Part shown: positions 33,580 through 42,795 of the stretch, piece after piece
Layout of the letters: the number at the start of each line of letters is the position of its first letter
Numbering within the stretch: position 1 is the first letter of the stretch
NCBI RefSeq assembly: GCF_024298965.1
Contig: NZ_CP085193.1
Location: 10,416,001-10,480,000 of the forward strand
Reading direction: 5' to 3'
DNA: 64,000 bases
Source of the DNA: Streptomyces rapamycinicus NRRL 5491
GTDB lineage: Bacteria; Actinomycetota; Actinomycetes; Streptomycetales; Streptomycetaceae
The notes under the pieces: model-generated
Seen by the model: only the letters and a program-made list of their open reading frames with translations
Database searches by the model: none
Told to the model about the DNA's origin: nothing
Translations under genes and position numbers: made by a program

Positions 33580-34659
33580 ATGAGCGCCCTCTTCGACCCC
33601 TTCACCCTGCGGTCGCTGACCATCCCCAACCGCCTCTGGATGTCGCCCATGTGCCAGTACAGCGCGGACCCGGACAAGGGCGCCGGGGTCCCGCACGACT
33701 GGCACTTCGTCCACTACGGTGCCCGCGCCACCGGCGGCACGGGACTGATCCTGGTCGAGGCGACGGCCGTGTCCTCAGAGGGCCGCATCAGCCCCGGAGA
33801 CCTCGGCATCTGGAACGACACCCAGGTCGAGGCGTTCCGTAAGATCGTCGGTTTCCTCAAGGGGCAGGGCACCGTCCCGGGCATCCAGCTCGCCCATGCC
33901 GGCCGTAAGGCGTCCACCGACGCTCCCTGGAGGGGTGGCGCGCCGCTCGGCGCCGACCAGCGGGGCTGGCAGCCGCTGGCGCCCAGCCCGGTCCCGTTCG
34001 ACGAGGGCCATCCGGTGCCGGACGAACTGTCCGAGGAGCGGATCGGCGAGATCACCCGCCAGTTCGCGGACGCCGCACGGCGCGTGCTCGCGGCCGGTTT
34101 CGAGGTGGCCGAGATCCACGGCGCCCACGGGTACCTCATCCATGAGTTCCTCTCCCCGCACAGCAACCACCGCACCGACGGCTACGGCGGCTCCTTCGAG
34201 AACCGCGCCCGCTTCGCCCTGGAGGTCGTCGACGCGGTCCGCGCGGTCTGGCCCGAGGAACTGCCGCTGTTCTTCCGCGTCTCGGCCACCGACTGGCTGG
34301 AGGAGAACGGCTGGACCCCGGAGGACACCGTCCGGCTCGCCGCCCTGCTGAAGGACCACGGCGTGGACCTCCTCGACGTCTCCAGCGGTGGCAACGCCGC
34401 CGGTGTGCGCATTCCGGTGGAGCCGGGCTACCAGGTGCCGTTCGCCGCGCGGGTGCGCCGGGAGACCGGGCTGCCGGTGGCCGCGGTCGGGCTGATCACC
34501 GAGGCGGAGCAGGCCGAGAAGATCGTCACCAATGGCGAGGCGGACGCCGTCCTGCTGGGCCGCGAACTGCTCCGTGACCCCTACTTCGCCCGCCATGCGG
34601 CGGCCGAACTGGGCGGTCAGGTGCACAACCCGGACCAGTACCACCGCGCGGTCCGGTAG
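33580..34659 (+). CDS. NADH:flavin oxidoreductase, old yellow enzyme family (YqjM-like)
   Basis: The 359-residue FMN barrel starts MSALFDPFTLRSLTIPNRLW. The YqjM-type active-site features include Cys in MCQYSA, QLAHAGRK, the His pair in EIHGAHGYLIHEFLSP, and the phosphate-binding VGLITEAEQAEKI. Such enzymes reduce activated C=C bonds and often respond to electrophile stress. The ArsR regulator downstream shares the operator found before this gene. A ribosome site AGGAG precedes the ATG. Confidence 0.93.
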   Translation: MSALFDPFTLRSLTIPNRLWMSPMCQYSADPDKGAGVPHDWHFVHYGARATGGTGLILVEATAVSSEGRISPGDLGIWNDTQVEAFRKIVGFLKGQGTVPGIQLAHAGRKASTDAPWRGGAPLGADQRGWQPLAPSPVPFDEGHPVPDELSEERIGEITRQFADAARRVLAAGFEVAEIHGAHGYLIHEFLSPHSNHRTDGYGGSFENRARFALEVVDAVRAVWPEELPLFFRVSATDWLEENGWTPEDTVRLAALLKDHGVDLLDVSSGGNAAGVRIPVEPGYQVPFAARVRRETGLPVAAVGLITEAEQAEKIVTNGEADAVLLGRELLRDPYFARHAAAELGGQVHNPDQYHRAVR

Positions 34660-34712
34660 GTCGCGGACGTCACCGTCGTCCCGTCCGGGACCTCGAGTAG
34701 TCCGGAGCCGAA

Positions 34713-34732
34713 GTAGTACGGCGATCGTCAAA
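34713..34732. promoter_or_regulatory. ArsR-family operator in its own promoter
   Basis: GTAGTACGGCGATCGTCAAA is the reverse complement of the 33500 site apart from one base. Followed by CTAC it also forms GTAGT-N14-ACTAC. It lies 40 bp before the GTG start of the ArsR gene. Confidence 0.65.
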
Positions 34733-34771
34733 CTACACTGGAGGTCTCGGAACGAGGCGATAGGAGCAGCC

Positions 34772-35173
34772 GTGCAGACGCAGACCACGCCGACCGCGCC
34801 CCAGCCCCAGGCGCCGTCGCAGGCCCAGGCGCCGGGGCGCTCGCTGGAGCATCCGCGGCGCGAGGCGATCCGCCTCGAGGATGTGCTGCACGCGCTCTCC
34901 GACCCCATGCGGATGCGGGTGGTGCGGACGCTCGCCGAGGAGAGCTGCGAGCTGTCCTGTTCGGTCTTCGACCTGCCGGTCAGCAAGTCCACCACCACCC
35001 ACCACTTCCGGGTGCTGCGCGAATGCGGTGTGATCCACCAGATCTACCGGGGCACCGCCAAGATGAGCGCGCTGCGCCGCACTGACCTAGACGCGCTGTT
35101 CCCCGGACTGCTCGACAGCGTCCTCGCCGCCGCCGCCCTCCAGGAGGGGCGCCTCGGCGGCGACCGGGGCTGA
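34772..35173 (+). CDS. ArsR family (winged helix) transcriptional regulator
   Basis: The 133-residue protein starts at the GTG after TAGGAG. A Gln/Pro/Ala-rich leader (residues 1-28) precedes the HTH (RLEDVLHALSDPMRMRVVRT; DLPVSKSTTTHHFRVLRECG). There is no ArsR-type CxC metal motif, though Cys occurs in ESCELSCS just before the recognition helix and may be redox- or electrophile-sensitive. It probably represses itself and the upstream OYE gene. Its last 87 bp overlap the convergent permease gene. Confidence 0.9.
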   Translation: MQTQTTPTAPQPQAPSQAQAPGRSLEHPRREAIRLEDVLHALSDPMRMRVVRTLAEESCELSCSVFDLPVSKSTTTHHFRVLRECGVIHQIYRGTAKMSALRRTDLDALFPGLLDSVLAAAALQEGRLGGDRG

Positions 35174-36475
35174 AGTCCGCCCGCCCGGCAGGTGGTTGAA
35201 GAGCAGATTGAGCGCGATCGCGGTGACGCACCCGGCGCTGATCCCGCTGTCCATCACCGTCTGGAACCAGTCCGGGAACTCCTTGTAGATCCCCGGCACG
35301 CCGACCGGCAGCAGTCCCACGGCGACCGACACCGCCACCACCGTCAGGTTGTGGTTGTCCCGGAAGTCCACCCCGGCCAGGGTGCGCAGCCCGCTCGCCG
35401 CGACCGTACCGAACATCACCAGGCCCGCCCCGCCCAGCACCGGCGCCGGGATCGCCGCCACCACCGCGCCCAGCTTCGGGCCAAGACCGAGCAGCACCAG
35501 CAGTCCGCCCGCGGCCGCGACCACCCAGCGGCTGCGCACCCGGGTCATCCCCACCAGGCCGACGTTCTGCGCGAAGGCGGTGTACGGGAAGGTGTTGAAG
35601 ACCCCGCCGAGCACGGTCGCGGCGCCGTCCGCGCGCAGTCCGTCCGCCAGCCGCCGCCCGTCGACCGGGCGCTCGGTCAGCTCGCCCACCGCGATGAAGT
35701 CACCCGTGGTCTCGGTCATCGTGACCAGCGCGACCACCAGCATGGACACCACGGCCGGGGTCTCGAACGTCGGAGTGCCGAAGTGGAACGGGGTGGACAC
35801 GCCGACCCAGTCGGCGTCGCCCACCCCGGAGAAGTCGGTGAAGCCCAGGGGTATCGCGGCCGCCGTCCCGGCCACGATCCCCACCAGCACCGCCACCCGG
35901 CCGAGGAATCCCGGCGCGAAGCGCTGCACGGCCAGGACGAGGACCAGCACCCCGGCGGCCAGGCCCAGGTTCTTCGGCGCCCCGAAGTCCGGCGCGCCCT
36001 GGCCGCCCGCCGCCCAGTTGCCCGCGACCGGCAGCAGCGAAAGGCCGATGACCAGTATCACCGTGCCGGTCACCAGCGGCGGGAAGAACCGCAGCAACCG
36101 CCCGAAAACCGGCGCCAGCACGATCATCGCCACCCCGGCCACGATCACCGAGCCGTAGATCGCGCGCAGCCCGCCGCCCTGTGTGCCGATCAGCACCATG
36201 GGGGTGACCGCCGCGAAGGTGCAGCCCTGCATGATCGGCAGCCGGACGCCGAACCGCCACAGCCCCACGCACTGCAGGACCGTGGCGATACCGCACAGCA
36301 GCAGATCGGCGTTGATGAGATACGCCAGGTCGGCGGGCGACAGCTTCATCGCCCCGCCGACGATCAGCGGCACGGCCACCGCGCCCGCGTACATGGCCAG
36401 CACATGCTGGAGTCCGAAGGCGGCGAGCCGGCCGGGCGGCGGCACCTCGTCCACGGGATGGCGTACGGACGTCAT
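35087..36475 (-). CDS. NCS2 family nucleobase permease (xanthine/uracil/urate type)
   Basis: The 462-residue integral membrane protein has about 12-14 hydrophobic segments. The NCS2 signatures are GLQHVLAMYAGAVAVPLIVG at the start and GVFNTFPYTAFAQNVGLVGM near residue 300, with Glu in TETTGDF. It imports purines or uracil with protons. The sequence is closer to the xanthine/urate group by its NTFPYTAFAQN motif. The hydrophilic C-terminal tail (residues 430-462) lies over the end of the ArsR gene. Confidence 0.9.
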   Translation of the reverse strand: MTSVRHPVDEVPPPGRLAAFGLQHVLAMYAGAVAVPLIVGGAMKLSPADLAYLINADLLLCGIATVLQCVGLWRFGVRLPIMQGCTFAAVTPMVLIGTQGGGLRAIYGSVIVAGVAMIVLAPVFGRLLRFFPPLVTGTVILVIGLSLLPVAGNWAAGGQGAPDFGAPKNLGLAAGVLVLVLAVQRFAPGFLGRVAVLVGIVAGTAAAIPLGFTDFSGVGDADWVGVSTPFHFGTPTFETPAVVSMLVVALVTMTETTGDFIAVGELTERPVDGRRLADGLRADGAATVLGGVFNTFPYTAFAQNVGLVGMTRVRSRWVVAAAGGLLVLLGLGPKLGAVVAAIPAPVLGGAGLVMFGTVAASGLRTLAGVDFRDNHNLTVVAVSVAVGLLPVGVPGIYKEFPDWFQTVMDSGISAGCVTAIALNLLFNHLPGGRTSAPVAAEAPLLEGGGGEDAVEQSGEQRV

Positions 36476-36710
36476 GGCGGCTCCTCGCGCGGCGCGGGGT
36501 TGGGCGGCGGATCAGGGTGAGGCGACCGTAGAAGGCTTAAACAATCTGTTGATTTCAGGGGTGTTGCCGCCCTGTGTCAACCCTTTGGACCACGCGGACT
36601 TGGGGACACGGTCGTGGTGCGCGGCGAGGGCCCGATGCCCCGTGCCAACCTCACGGACGGCGCGGACCCGCGGAACGCCCCCGTGGAAAACGCCCGGCGC
36701 CCGGCCCGGT

Positions 36711-38054
36711 TCACTCCTGCCCGCGCGCCGCGCCCAGCAGCCCCGTCCAGTCCGGGATCTTCACCTTCGTACGCCCCAGCGCCTCGCCGAGCGCCGACTC
36801 GGCCGCCTCGATCCGCAGCCAGCCGGTCCACTCCACCGGCTCCACCCCGGCCTCGCGCAGCGCCCGCAGCGGATCCGCCACCACCGGGCGGGCGGCGAGC
36901 GCGTCCGCGTCGGCCAGCAGCGAGGCCACGGTCTCCTTGGCGCACGGCCGGTTGGTGCCGATCACCCCGGTCGGCCCGCGCTTGATCCAGCCCGCCACGT
37001 ACTCCCCGGGCGAGGGCACGCCGCCGCGCAGCACCCGCCCCGCCGCGTTGGGGACCGTGCCGCGGTCCTCGTCGAACGGCATCCCCGGCAGCGGCACGCC
37101 CCGGTACCCCACCGACCGCAGCACCAGCGGCGCCTCGATGTCCTCGAACACCCCGGTGCCCGCCACCCCGCCGAGCCCGTCCGGCGCGGTCCGCTCGAAG
37201 CGCACCGCGCGCACCGCGCCCTCGCCCAGCAGCGCCACCGGCTTGAGGAAGAACCGCAGATGGATCCGGCGCGGGCGGCCCGTGGGCTCGCGCCGCGCCC
37301 AGTCGCGCAGCACCTCGACATTGCGCCGGTTGATCCCCGGCAGCCCCGACGGGTCCGCGTACGCCGGGTCCAGCGCCAGCTCCTCCGGGCGCACCAGCAC
37401 ATCGGCGCCGGTCAGCGCCCCCAGCTCGCGCAGCTCCTTGGTGGTGAACTTCGCCTGCGACGGCCCGCGCCTGCCGACCATATGGATGTCCGAGACCTGG
37501 CTCTCGGACAGCGCCCCGAGGGCCGCGTGCGGCACATCGGTGGGCCTCAGCTCCTCCGCCCCGCGGGCCAGAACGCGCGCCACGTCCACCGCCACATTCC
37601 CCACCCCGATGACGACGGCGGAGCCCGCCCCGAGCGCGAAGGAGTCGACGGTCGCGTCCGGATGGGCGCTGTACCAGGAGACGAACTCGGTCGCGGAGAA
37701 GCTGCCCGGCAGCTCCTCGCCCGGAACGCCGAGCCGCCGGTCGGTGGCCGCGCCCACGCAGTAGACCACCGCGTGGTAGAGCCCCAGCAGCCGCTCGGGC
37801 ACCAGTGGGGGCGGGCCCACCTGCACATTGCCGAGGAAGCTGACCCGGGGATGCTCCAGGACCGCGCGCAGCGTGTTCTGCAGCGACTTGATCTTCTCGT
37901 GGTCGGGTGCGACACCGTAGCGCACCAGCCCGTACGGACAGGGCAGCCGGTCCAGCACATGCACCGACACCTCGGGGACGGCCTGCTGCTGGACGAGCGC
38001 TTGGGCGGCGTACACCCCGCTCGGCCCGGAACCGATGACCGCGACACGAAGCAC
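36711..38054 (-). CDS. Ferredoxin/adrenodoxin-type NADP reductase (FprA-like)
   Basis: The 447-residue flavoprotein carries the FAD motif VIGSGPSGVYAAQAL at the N-terminus and RLPCPYGLVRYGVAPDH just after. The NADP motif is VVIGVGNVAVDVARVLA near residue 155, and VAGWIKRGPTGVIGTN closes the FAD site. This is the layout of adrenodoxin reductase and mycobacterial FprA, which pass electrons from NADPH to ferredoxins. No ferredoxin gene is adjacent. Confidence 0.93.
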   Translation of the reverse strand: MLRVAVIGSGPSGVYAAQALVQQQAVPEVSVHVLDRLPCPYGLVRYGVAPDHEKIKSLQNTLRAVLEHPRVSFLGNVQVGPPPLVPERLLGLYHAVVYCVGAATDRRLGVPGEELPGSFSATEFVSWYSAHPDATVDSFALGAGSAVVIGVGNVAVDVARVLARGAEELRPTDVPHAALGALSESQVSDIHMVGRRGPSQAKFTTKELRELGALTGADVLVRPEELALDPAYADPSGLPGINRRNVEVLRDWARREPTGRPRRIHLRFFLKPVALLGEGAVRAVRFERTAPDGLGGVAGTGVFEDIEAPLVLRSVGYRGVPLPGMPFDEDRGTVPNAAGRVLRGGVPSPGEYVAGWIKRGPTGVIGTNRPCAKETVASLLADADALAARPVVADPLRALREAGVEPVEWTGWLRIEAAESALGEALGRTKVKIPDWTGLLGAARGQE

Positions 38055-38234
38055 GAGGAGCTCCTTCCGCAGGATGTCTCCAGCATCCCACCCGGCGGGG
38101 CGGCCTGTCCGGCACTACGCGCCGAATGACCGGCGCGGGTGACACCGCCCGGCCGCCGGTCCACGGGCCCGCGACCGTGCCGCGAGCCCGGCCCGAACCG
38201 GTCAGACGGTCCGCCAGGGCCCCCGGGCCGTCCG

Positions 38235-38918
38235 CTACGACATCTGCCGCATCCGCCGGATCTCGCTGCTCTGCTGCGCGATCACGTCGTTCGCCATCTC
38301 CTCCACCCGGACGTTGTTGCCCTGGGCCAGCACATCCGTCGCCATGGAGACCGCGCCCCGGTGATGGGTGATCATCAGCTTGAGGAAGAGCGCGTCGAAG
38401 TCGGCGCCCCTGGCGGCGCGCAGCCGCGCGAGCTGGGCCCCGGTGGCCATCCCCGGCATCTTGGCGTCATGGCCCTCGTGGCCGTCCCCGTCGCCGCCCT
38501 TAGGCTCGCCGCCAGTTGTCTTCTGCCAGGCGCGCATCGCCTCGATCTCCGGCTTCTGCCCGGCCGCGATGCGCTCCGCGAGCCGCTTGACCTCTCCCGA
38601 CTCGGCCCGGTCGGGGGCGAGGCCGGTCATCACCAGGGCCTGCCGGTGGTGCTCGATCATCATGCGGACGTAGGAGCGGTCGGCCGTGTTGGGGGAGTCG
38701 TCGTCGCCGGCCTTCGCCGCCTCCTCGGCGGACAGCTTCTTCGCCGCCTCGCCCGGCTTGCCCGGCGCGATCACCGCGGGCTTTCCGTCCTTGCCCTTCC
38801 CCGCGTCGGCCGCACCGCCGCTCTCCGCGTCACAGCCGGTCAGGACGAGTGCCAGGGCGGCCGCCGCAGCGGCTGCCGCGAGGGATGCGGAGTGGAGCGT
38901 CGTACGGCGGTTCAACAC
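38235..38918 (-). CDS. DUF305 lipoprotein
   Basis: The 227-residue product has a lipoprotein signal with lipobox LTGC near residue 29. The two DUF305 halves each show a His pair: MMIEHHRQALVM and LMITHHRGAVSM, typical of a four-helix ferritin-like fold. A Gly/Asp/His-rich loop (GGDGDGHEGHDAKMPGM) may bind copper. DUF305 proteins are often linked to copper handling, but that is not proved. It is divergent from the LVIVD-repeat gene. Confidence 0.88.
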   Translation of the reverse strand: MLNRRTTLHSASLAAAAAAAALALVLTGCDAESGGAADAGKGKDGKPAVIAPGKPGEAAKKLSAEEAAKAGDDDSPNTADRSYVRMMIEHHRQALVMTGLAPDRAESGEVKRLAERIAAGQKPEIEAMRAWQKTTGGEPKGGDGDGHEGHDAKMPGMATGAQLARLRAARGADFDALFLKLMITHHRGAVSMATDVLAQGNNVRVEEMANDVIAQQSSEIRRMRQMS

Positions 38919-39110
38919 CGTGGCCTCCTGGGGCGCTTGGGATCCGCAGACCGTCTTAGCACGTCAGCGGGGCTCCCGATCCGGGCGCGTTGGGAAATTC
39001 TCTTTACGAACATGTTGCCACCTGTTGTGGTGTACATGGATAGAGCGATACTTCCCCCGGTCCGTCAACCGTTCAACTCCGAGCGGAGACGGCGACAAAG
39101 GGAGGACGCA

Positions 39111-40592
39111 GTGAAGCCGTGGGAAAGACCTCCGCAGCGGCGCAGATACCTCGGCGCGGCCGCGGCCGCCTTCGGACTGGTGGCCACCTTGCTGGCCGCG
39201 GGCCCGGCGGCCGCGACGCCCGACCCCGGTGACGCTCCCCACAAGGAGCGGGTGACGAAGAGTCAGCAGTCGGAAGCCAAGGCCGCCATCGAGAACGGCG
39301 ACATCCCCGGCGTGGACCAGATCGTCCACAGCGACAATGTCAGCCACCTCACCAACATCCCCAAGCAGGACCTCAAGGGCGTCAACTCCGACCTGGCCTT
39401 CCAGGGCAAGTACGCCTTCGCGGGCAACTACGACGGCTTTGTCATCTACGACATCAGCCGGCCGAAGAGCCCGGAGATCGTGAGCCAGGTGCTCTGCCCG
39501 GGCTCGCAGAACGACGTGTCGGTCTCAGGAGATCTGCTCTTCCTCTCCACCGACTCCTCGCGCAGCGACAACTCCTGCAACAGCACCACCCAGCCCGCGA
39601 CCGAGAAGTCCTCGTGGGAGGGCATGAAGGTCTTCGACATCAGCGACAAGCGGAACCCGGAGTACGTCGCCGCCGTCGAGACCTCCTGCGGTTCGCACAC
39701 CCACACCCTGGTGCCCGAGCGCAAGGACGTGTACATCTACGTCTCCTCGTACTCGCCCAGCGACACCTTCCCGGACTGCCAGCCTCCGCACGACGGGATC
39801 TCCGTCATCAAGGTGCCCCGCAAGGCGCCCGGGAAGGCCGCGGTCATCGACTTCCCCGTGCTCTTCCCGGACGGCGGAAACCCCGGCGCGCCCACCAACC
39901 CCGGCGCCTCCCAGACCACCGGCTGCCATGACCTCACCACGTTCCCCGAGCTGAAGCTGGCGGCGGGCGCGTGCATGGGCGACGGCATCCTGCTCGACAT
40001 CGCCGACCCCGCGAAGCCGCGGGTCATCGACCGGGTCGAGGACAACGTGAACTTCGCCTTCTGGCACTCGGCCACCTTCAACGAGCGCGGCACCAAGGTC
40101 GTGTTCACCGATGAGCTGGGCGGTGGTGGGGCCGCCACCTGCAACACCGAAGTGGGCCAGGACCGCGGTGCCGACGGCATCTACGACATCGTCGGCAAGG
40201 GCGACAAGCGCAAGCTGGTCTTCCGGAGCTACTTCAAGATCCCACGCCACCAGGCCGACACCGAGAACTGCGTCGCCCACAACGGCTCGCTGATCCCGGC
40301 AAAGGGCCGCGACATCATGGTCCAGGCGTGGTACCAGGGCGGCGTGTCCATCTGGGACTTCACCGACTCCGACCGGCCTAAGGAGATCGGCTACTTCGAG
40401 CGCGGGCCGCTCTCCAGCGACACGCTCGTCACCGGCGGCTCCTGGTCCGCGTACTACTACAACGGCTACATCTACTCCAACGACATCCAGAAGGGCTTCG
40501 ATGTCCTGAAGATCCACGACCGGCGCACCGACAGCGCCGATTCGGTCCGGCTGCGCGAGCTCAACACGCAGACGCAGCCCGACTACCGCTGA
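39111..40592 (+). CDS. Secreted LVIVD-repeat protein
   Basis: The 493-residue protein starts at the GTG at 39111, 7-8 nt after GGGAGG. A twin-Arg-like basic start (RRRYLGAAAAA) leads to a signal cleaved near AAAT. The remainder is a beta-propeller with LVIVD-type repeats (YAFAGNYDGFVIYDISRPKS; MKVFDISDKRNPEYV; ILLDIADPAKPRVID). The function is unknown; in Streptomyces such genes commonly neighbour DUF305 genes, as here. Confidence 0.87.
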   Translation: MKPWERPPQRRRYLGAAAAAFGLVATLLAAGPAAATPDPGDAPHKERVTKSQQSEAKAAIENGDIPGVDQIVHSDNVSHLTNIPKQDLKGVNSDLAFQGKYAFAGNYDGFVIYDISRPKSPEIVSQVLCPGSQNDVSVSGDLLFLSTDSSRSDNSCNSTTQPATEKSSWEGMKVFDISDKRNPEYVAAVETSCGSHTHTLVPERKDVYIYVSSYSPSDTFPDCQPPHDGISVIKVPRKAPGKAAVIDFPVLFPDGGNPGAPTNPGASQTTGCHDLTTFPELKLAAGACMGDGILLDIADPAKPRVIDRVEDNVNFAFWHSATFNERGTKVVFTDELGGGGAATCNTEVGQDRGADGIYDIVGKGDKRKLVFRSYFKIPRHQADTENCVAHNGSLIPAKGRDIMVQAWYQGGVSIWDFTDSDRPKEIGYFERGPLSSDTLVTGGSWSAYYYNGYIYSNDIQKGFDVLKIHDRRTDSADSVRLRELNTQTQPDYR

Positions 40593-40602
40593 GCGCCGCT
40601 CC

Positions 40603-41244
40603 CTAGTCCAGAGCGCTCATCCGGCTCCCGCCGGGCGGCTCATCGCCCGGCGGGAGCCCCAGCTCCCAGTCCAGTTCGTAGCGGTGGAACAGCTCCGCCC
40701 GCAGCCGCTCGGGCGCCATCGGCGCGCCCGGCAGCAGCACCGCGACCACGGCGCCCATCAGCAGGGCGCGCAGCAGCCGGTAGTCGGTCTCGGGGTCCTC
40801 GGAGCCGTAGCGCGTGACGGTGTCCCGCAGCAGGGCGGCCAGCCGCTGCTGCTCGGGGCACTGGATGAAACCCTCGGCCGTGAGGATCCCCGCCATATGC
40901 GTCCGCATCAGCCGCGGCCGGTCCCGGGCCAGGCCCAGGATCGCGTCGATCGCCCGGGCCAGCAGCTCCCGCCCGGCCTCCTCGCCCTCCGGCCGCGGCT
41001 CCCGCTCGAGCCCCCGCGCCAGCTCCATGTGCATCAGCCGGTGCACGGCCGTCTGCAGCAGCTGCCGCTTGCCCGGGAAGTAGTACGAGACCAGACCGCG
41101 GGCCGCCCCGGCCCGGTCGGCGATGTCGGCGAGGGTGGTCGCCTCGTAACCGTGCTCGCCGATCAGCTCGACCGTCGCCTCCAGCAGACGGGCCTGGGAT
41201 CGGCGCCGCAACTCCTCATTGACCGACGGGCTTCGGGGGACCAT
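40603..41244 (-). CDS. TetR family transcriptional regulator
   Basis: The 213-residue protein has its HTH at about residues 18-65 (ATTLADIADRAGAARGLVSY, then YFPGKRQLLQ). The ligand domain fills the rest and is unassigned. A perfect 19-bp palindrome lies 16 bp before its start, in the gap with the divergent dehydroquinate-synthase-like gene. Autoregulation plus control of that gene is the natural inference. Confidence 0.9.
   Translation of the reverse strand: MVPRSPSVNEELRRRSQARLLEATVELIGEHGYEATTLADIADRAGAARGLVSYYFPGKRQLLQTAVHRLMHMELARGLEREPRPEGEEAGRELLARAIDAILGLARDRPRLMRTHMAGILTAEGFIQCPEQQRLAALLRDTVTRYGSEDPETDYRLLRALLMGAVVAVLLPGAPMAPERLRAELFHRYELDWELGLPPGDEPPGGSRMSALD
40623..40658. terminator. 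Terminator hairpin inside the TetR 3' end
   Basis: A perfect 14-bp stem (40623-40636 with 40645-40658) with an 8-nt loop lies in the last codons of the TetR gene, 31 bp beyond the convergent LVIVD stop. It probably terminates the LVIVD transcript and encodes the GDEPPGGS region of the regulator. Confidence 0.6.
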
Positions 41245-41259
41245 GCTATAACTCCTGCG

Positions 41260-41278
41260 TTGGCTGGCTGTCAGCCAA
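41260..41278. promoter_or_regulatory. TetR operator palindrome
   Basis: TTGGCTGGCTGTCAGCCAA is a 7-bp perfect inverted repeat around a 5-bp centre. It is within the TetR promoter and upstream of the gene starting at 41470. Confidence 0.7.
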
Positions 41279-41469
41279 TATACTCAGGGGACATGGGGTT
41301 GTCCGCCGTTCCTCTGAGGGCCGCCGCATGTCTCCGCCGGTTCGGGCGACACGGGGGGATCGCCCGAACCGGTGGGGTTCGCCCTGGTGGGACGCCTCTG
41401 GAAGTCCTTGCGGGTCCTGCCTCCCAGCGCGTCGCACGCGGCGCAAGCGAGGGGAAGGCAGTCTTGAGC

Positions 41470-42528
41470 ATGTCGACTTCCAGTCCGGCCGCCGGTTCCG
41501 CGTCTGCTTCCCGGCAGGTCACCGTCGGGCTGGCCGAACGCTCGTACACCGTCCACATCGGACACGGTGTGCAGCGGCTGCTCCCGCGGGTGGTGGCCGC
41601 CCTGGGCGCGCGCAAGGCGGTGGTGGTCACCGCGCGGCCCCCCGAGCGGACCCCCGACCCGGGTGTGCCCTCGCTCGTCGTACAGGCGCGCGACGGGGAG
41701 GAGGCCAAGGACCTGGCCGCCGTGACGGACCTGTGCCGCCGGTTCGTCGGATTCGGGCTGACCCGCTCGGACGTGGTGGTGTCCTGCGGCGGCGGCACCA
41801 CGACCGACACGGTGGGCTTGGCCGCCGCCCTCTACCACCGGGGCACACCGGTCGTCCATGTGCCGACCTCGCTGCTGGCCCAGGTGGACGCGAGCGTCGG
41901 CGGGAAGACCGCGGTCAATCTGCCCGAGGGGAAGAACCTGGTCGGCGCCTACTGGCAGCCCGCGGCCGTGCTCTGCGACCTCGACCACCTGGACACCCTG
42001 CCCGAACGGGAGTGGCGCAACGGCCTCGGCGAGATCGCCCGCTGCCACTTCATCGGCGCGCCCGATCTCGACCGGCTGCCGCTGCTCGACCAGATCGCGG
42101 CCAGTGTGACGCTCAAGGCGGGCGTCGTCGCCGCGGACGAACGCGACACGGGCCTGCGCCACCTCCTCAACTACGGCCACACCCTGGGGCATGCGCTGGA
42201 GCGTGCCACCGGATTCGCACTGCGGCACGGGGAGGGCGTGGCCATCGGCACGGTGTTCGCCGGGCGGCTGGCCGGCGCGCTGGGGCGCATCGGCCCGGAG
42301 CGGGTCGCCGAGCACCGTGACGTGGTCGCCCGCTACGGCCTGCCGGCCGGGCTGCCCCCGCATGTCGCCGTCTCCGAGCTGGTGCAGCTGATGCGGCTGG
42401 ACAAGAAGGCCACCGATGGGCTGACGTTCGTCCTGGACGGCCCCGAGGGGCCCGGACTGGTGCGCGGGATCCCCGAGGAGACGGTCAGCGCCACCCTCGC
42501 GGAGATGCCCCGCGAGGCGGAACGGTGA
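41470..42528 (+). CDS. 3-dehydroquinate synthase family protein (AroB-like paralogue)
   Basis: The 352-residue protein matches the sugar-phosphate-cyclase superfamily throughout. The NAD motif is VSCGGGTTTDTVGLAAAL, followed by VPTSLLAQVDASVGGKTAVN and GKNLVGAYWQP. Metal ligands are Glu in NGLGEIARCHF, His in LNYGHTLGHALE and His in RHGEGVAIG. The usual Glu-x-x-Lys after the metal Glu is Glu-Ile-Ala-Arg here, so the substrate could differ from DAHP. It is not next to aroC/aroK and is under a TetR regulator, suggesting a specialised role. The weak ribosome site leaves the exact start uncertain. Confidence 0.85.
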   Translation: MSTSSPAAGSASASRQVTVGLAERSYTVHIGHGVQRLLPRVVAALGARKAVVVTARPPERTPDPGVPSLVVQARDGEEAKDLAAVTDLCRRFVGFGLTRSDVVVSCGGGTTTDTVGLAAALYHRGTPVVHVPTSLLAQVDASVGGKTAVNLPEGKNLVGAYWQPAAVLCDLDHLDTLPEREWRNGLGEIARCHFIGAPDLDRLPLLDQIAASVTLKAGVVAADERDTGLRHLLNYGHTLGHALERATGFALRHGEGVAIGTVFAGRLAGALGRIGPERVAEHRDVVARYGLPAGLPPHVAVSELVQLMRLDKKATDGLTFVLDGPEGPGLVRGIPEETVSATLAEMPREAER

Positions 42529-42631
42529 TGTGGCACGAGCCGGAGGGATGATGCGCCCAGCGCGCCGGAATCGCGATACGCCGCGGTAGTCGGCCCGTTC
42601 GCCCCAGGGGCACACGCCGGGGCCGTCGGCC

Positions 42632-42795
42632 ATCCTCCACGGGAGCGGCGATCCGGCGGCCGAGGCCGAGGCCGCCCGGCTGTGCCATCGGCCGTGCACC
42701 TCGCTGATCGTTCATGCGGAGCACACGCCACTGCTGCTCGCCCTGGACGATGTGCGGCACGGCGACCCGGCCTCCTGGAGCCGGGCGCTCCTCAG
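42632..42795 (+). pseudogene. Remnant of a LuxR-family (LAL-type) ATPase regulator
   Basis: One frame reads ILHGSGDPAAEAEAARL, then TPLLLALDDVRHGDPAS, then WSRALLSRW. LALDDVRHGDPAS is the Walker B region of large AAA-type LuxR regulators. Neither the Walker A before it nor the domains after it are present. The fragment is about 55 codons without a start. Confidence 0.45.
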
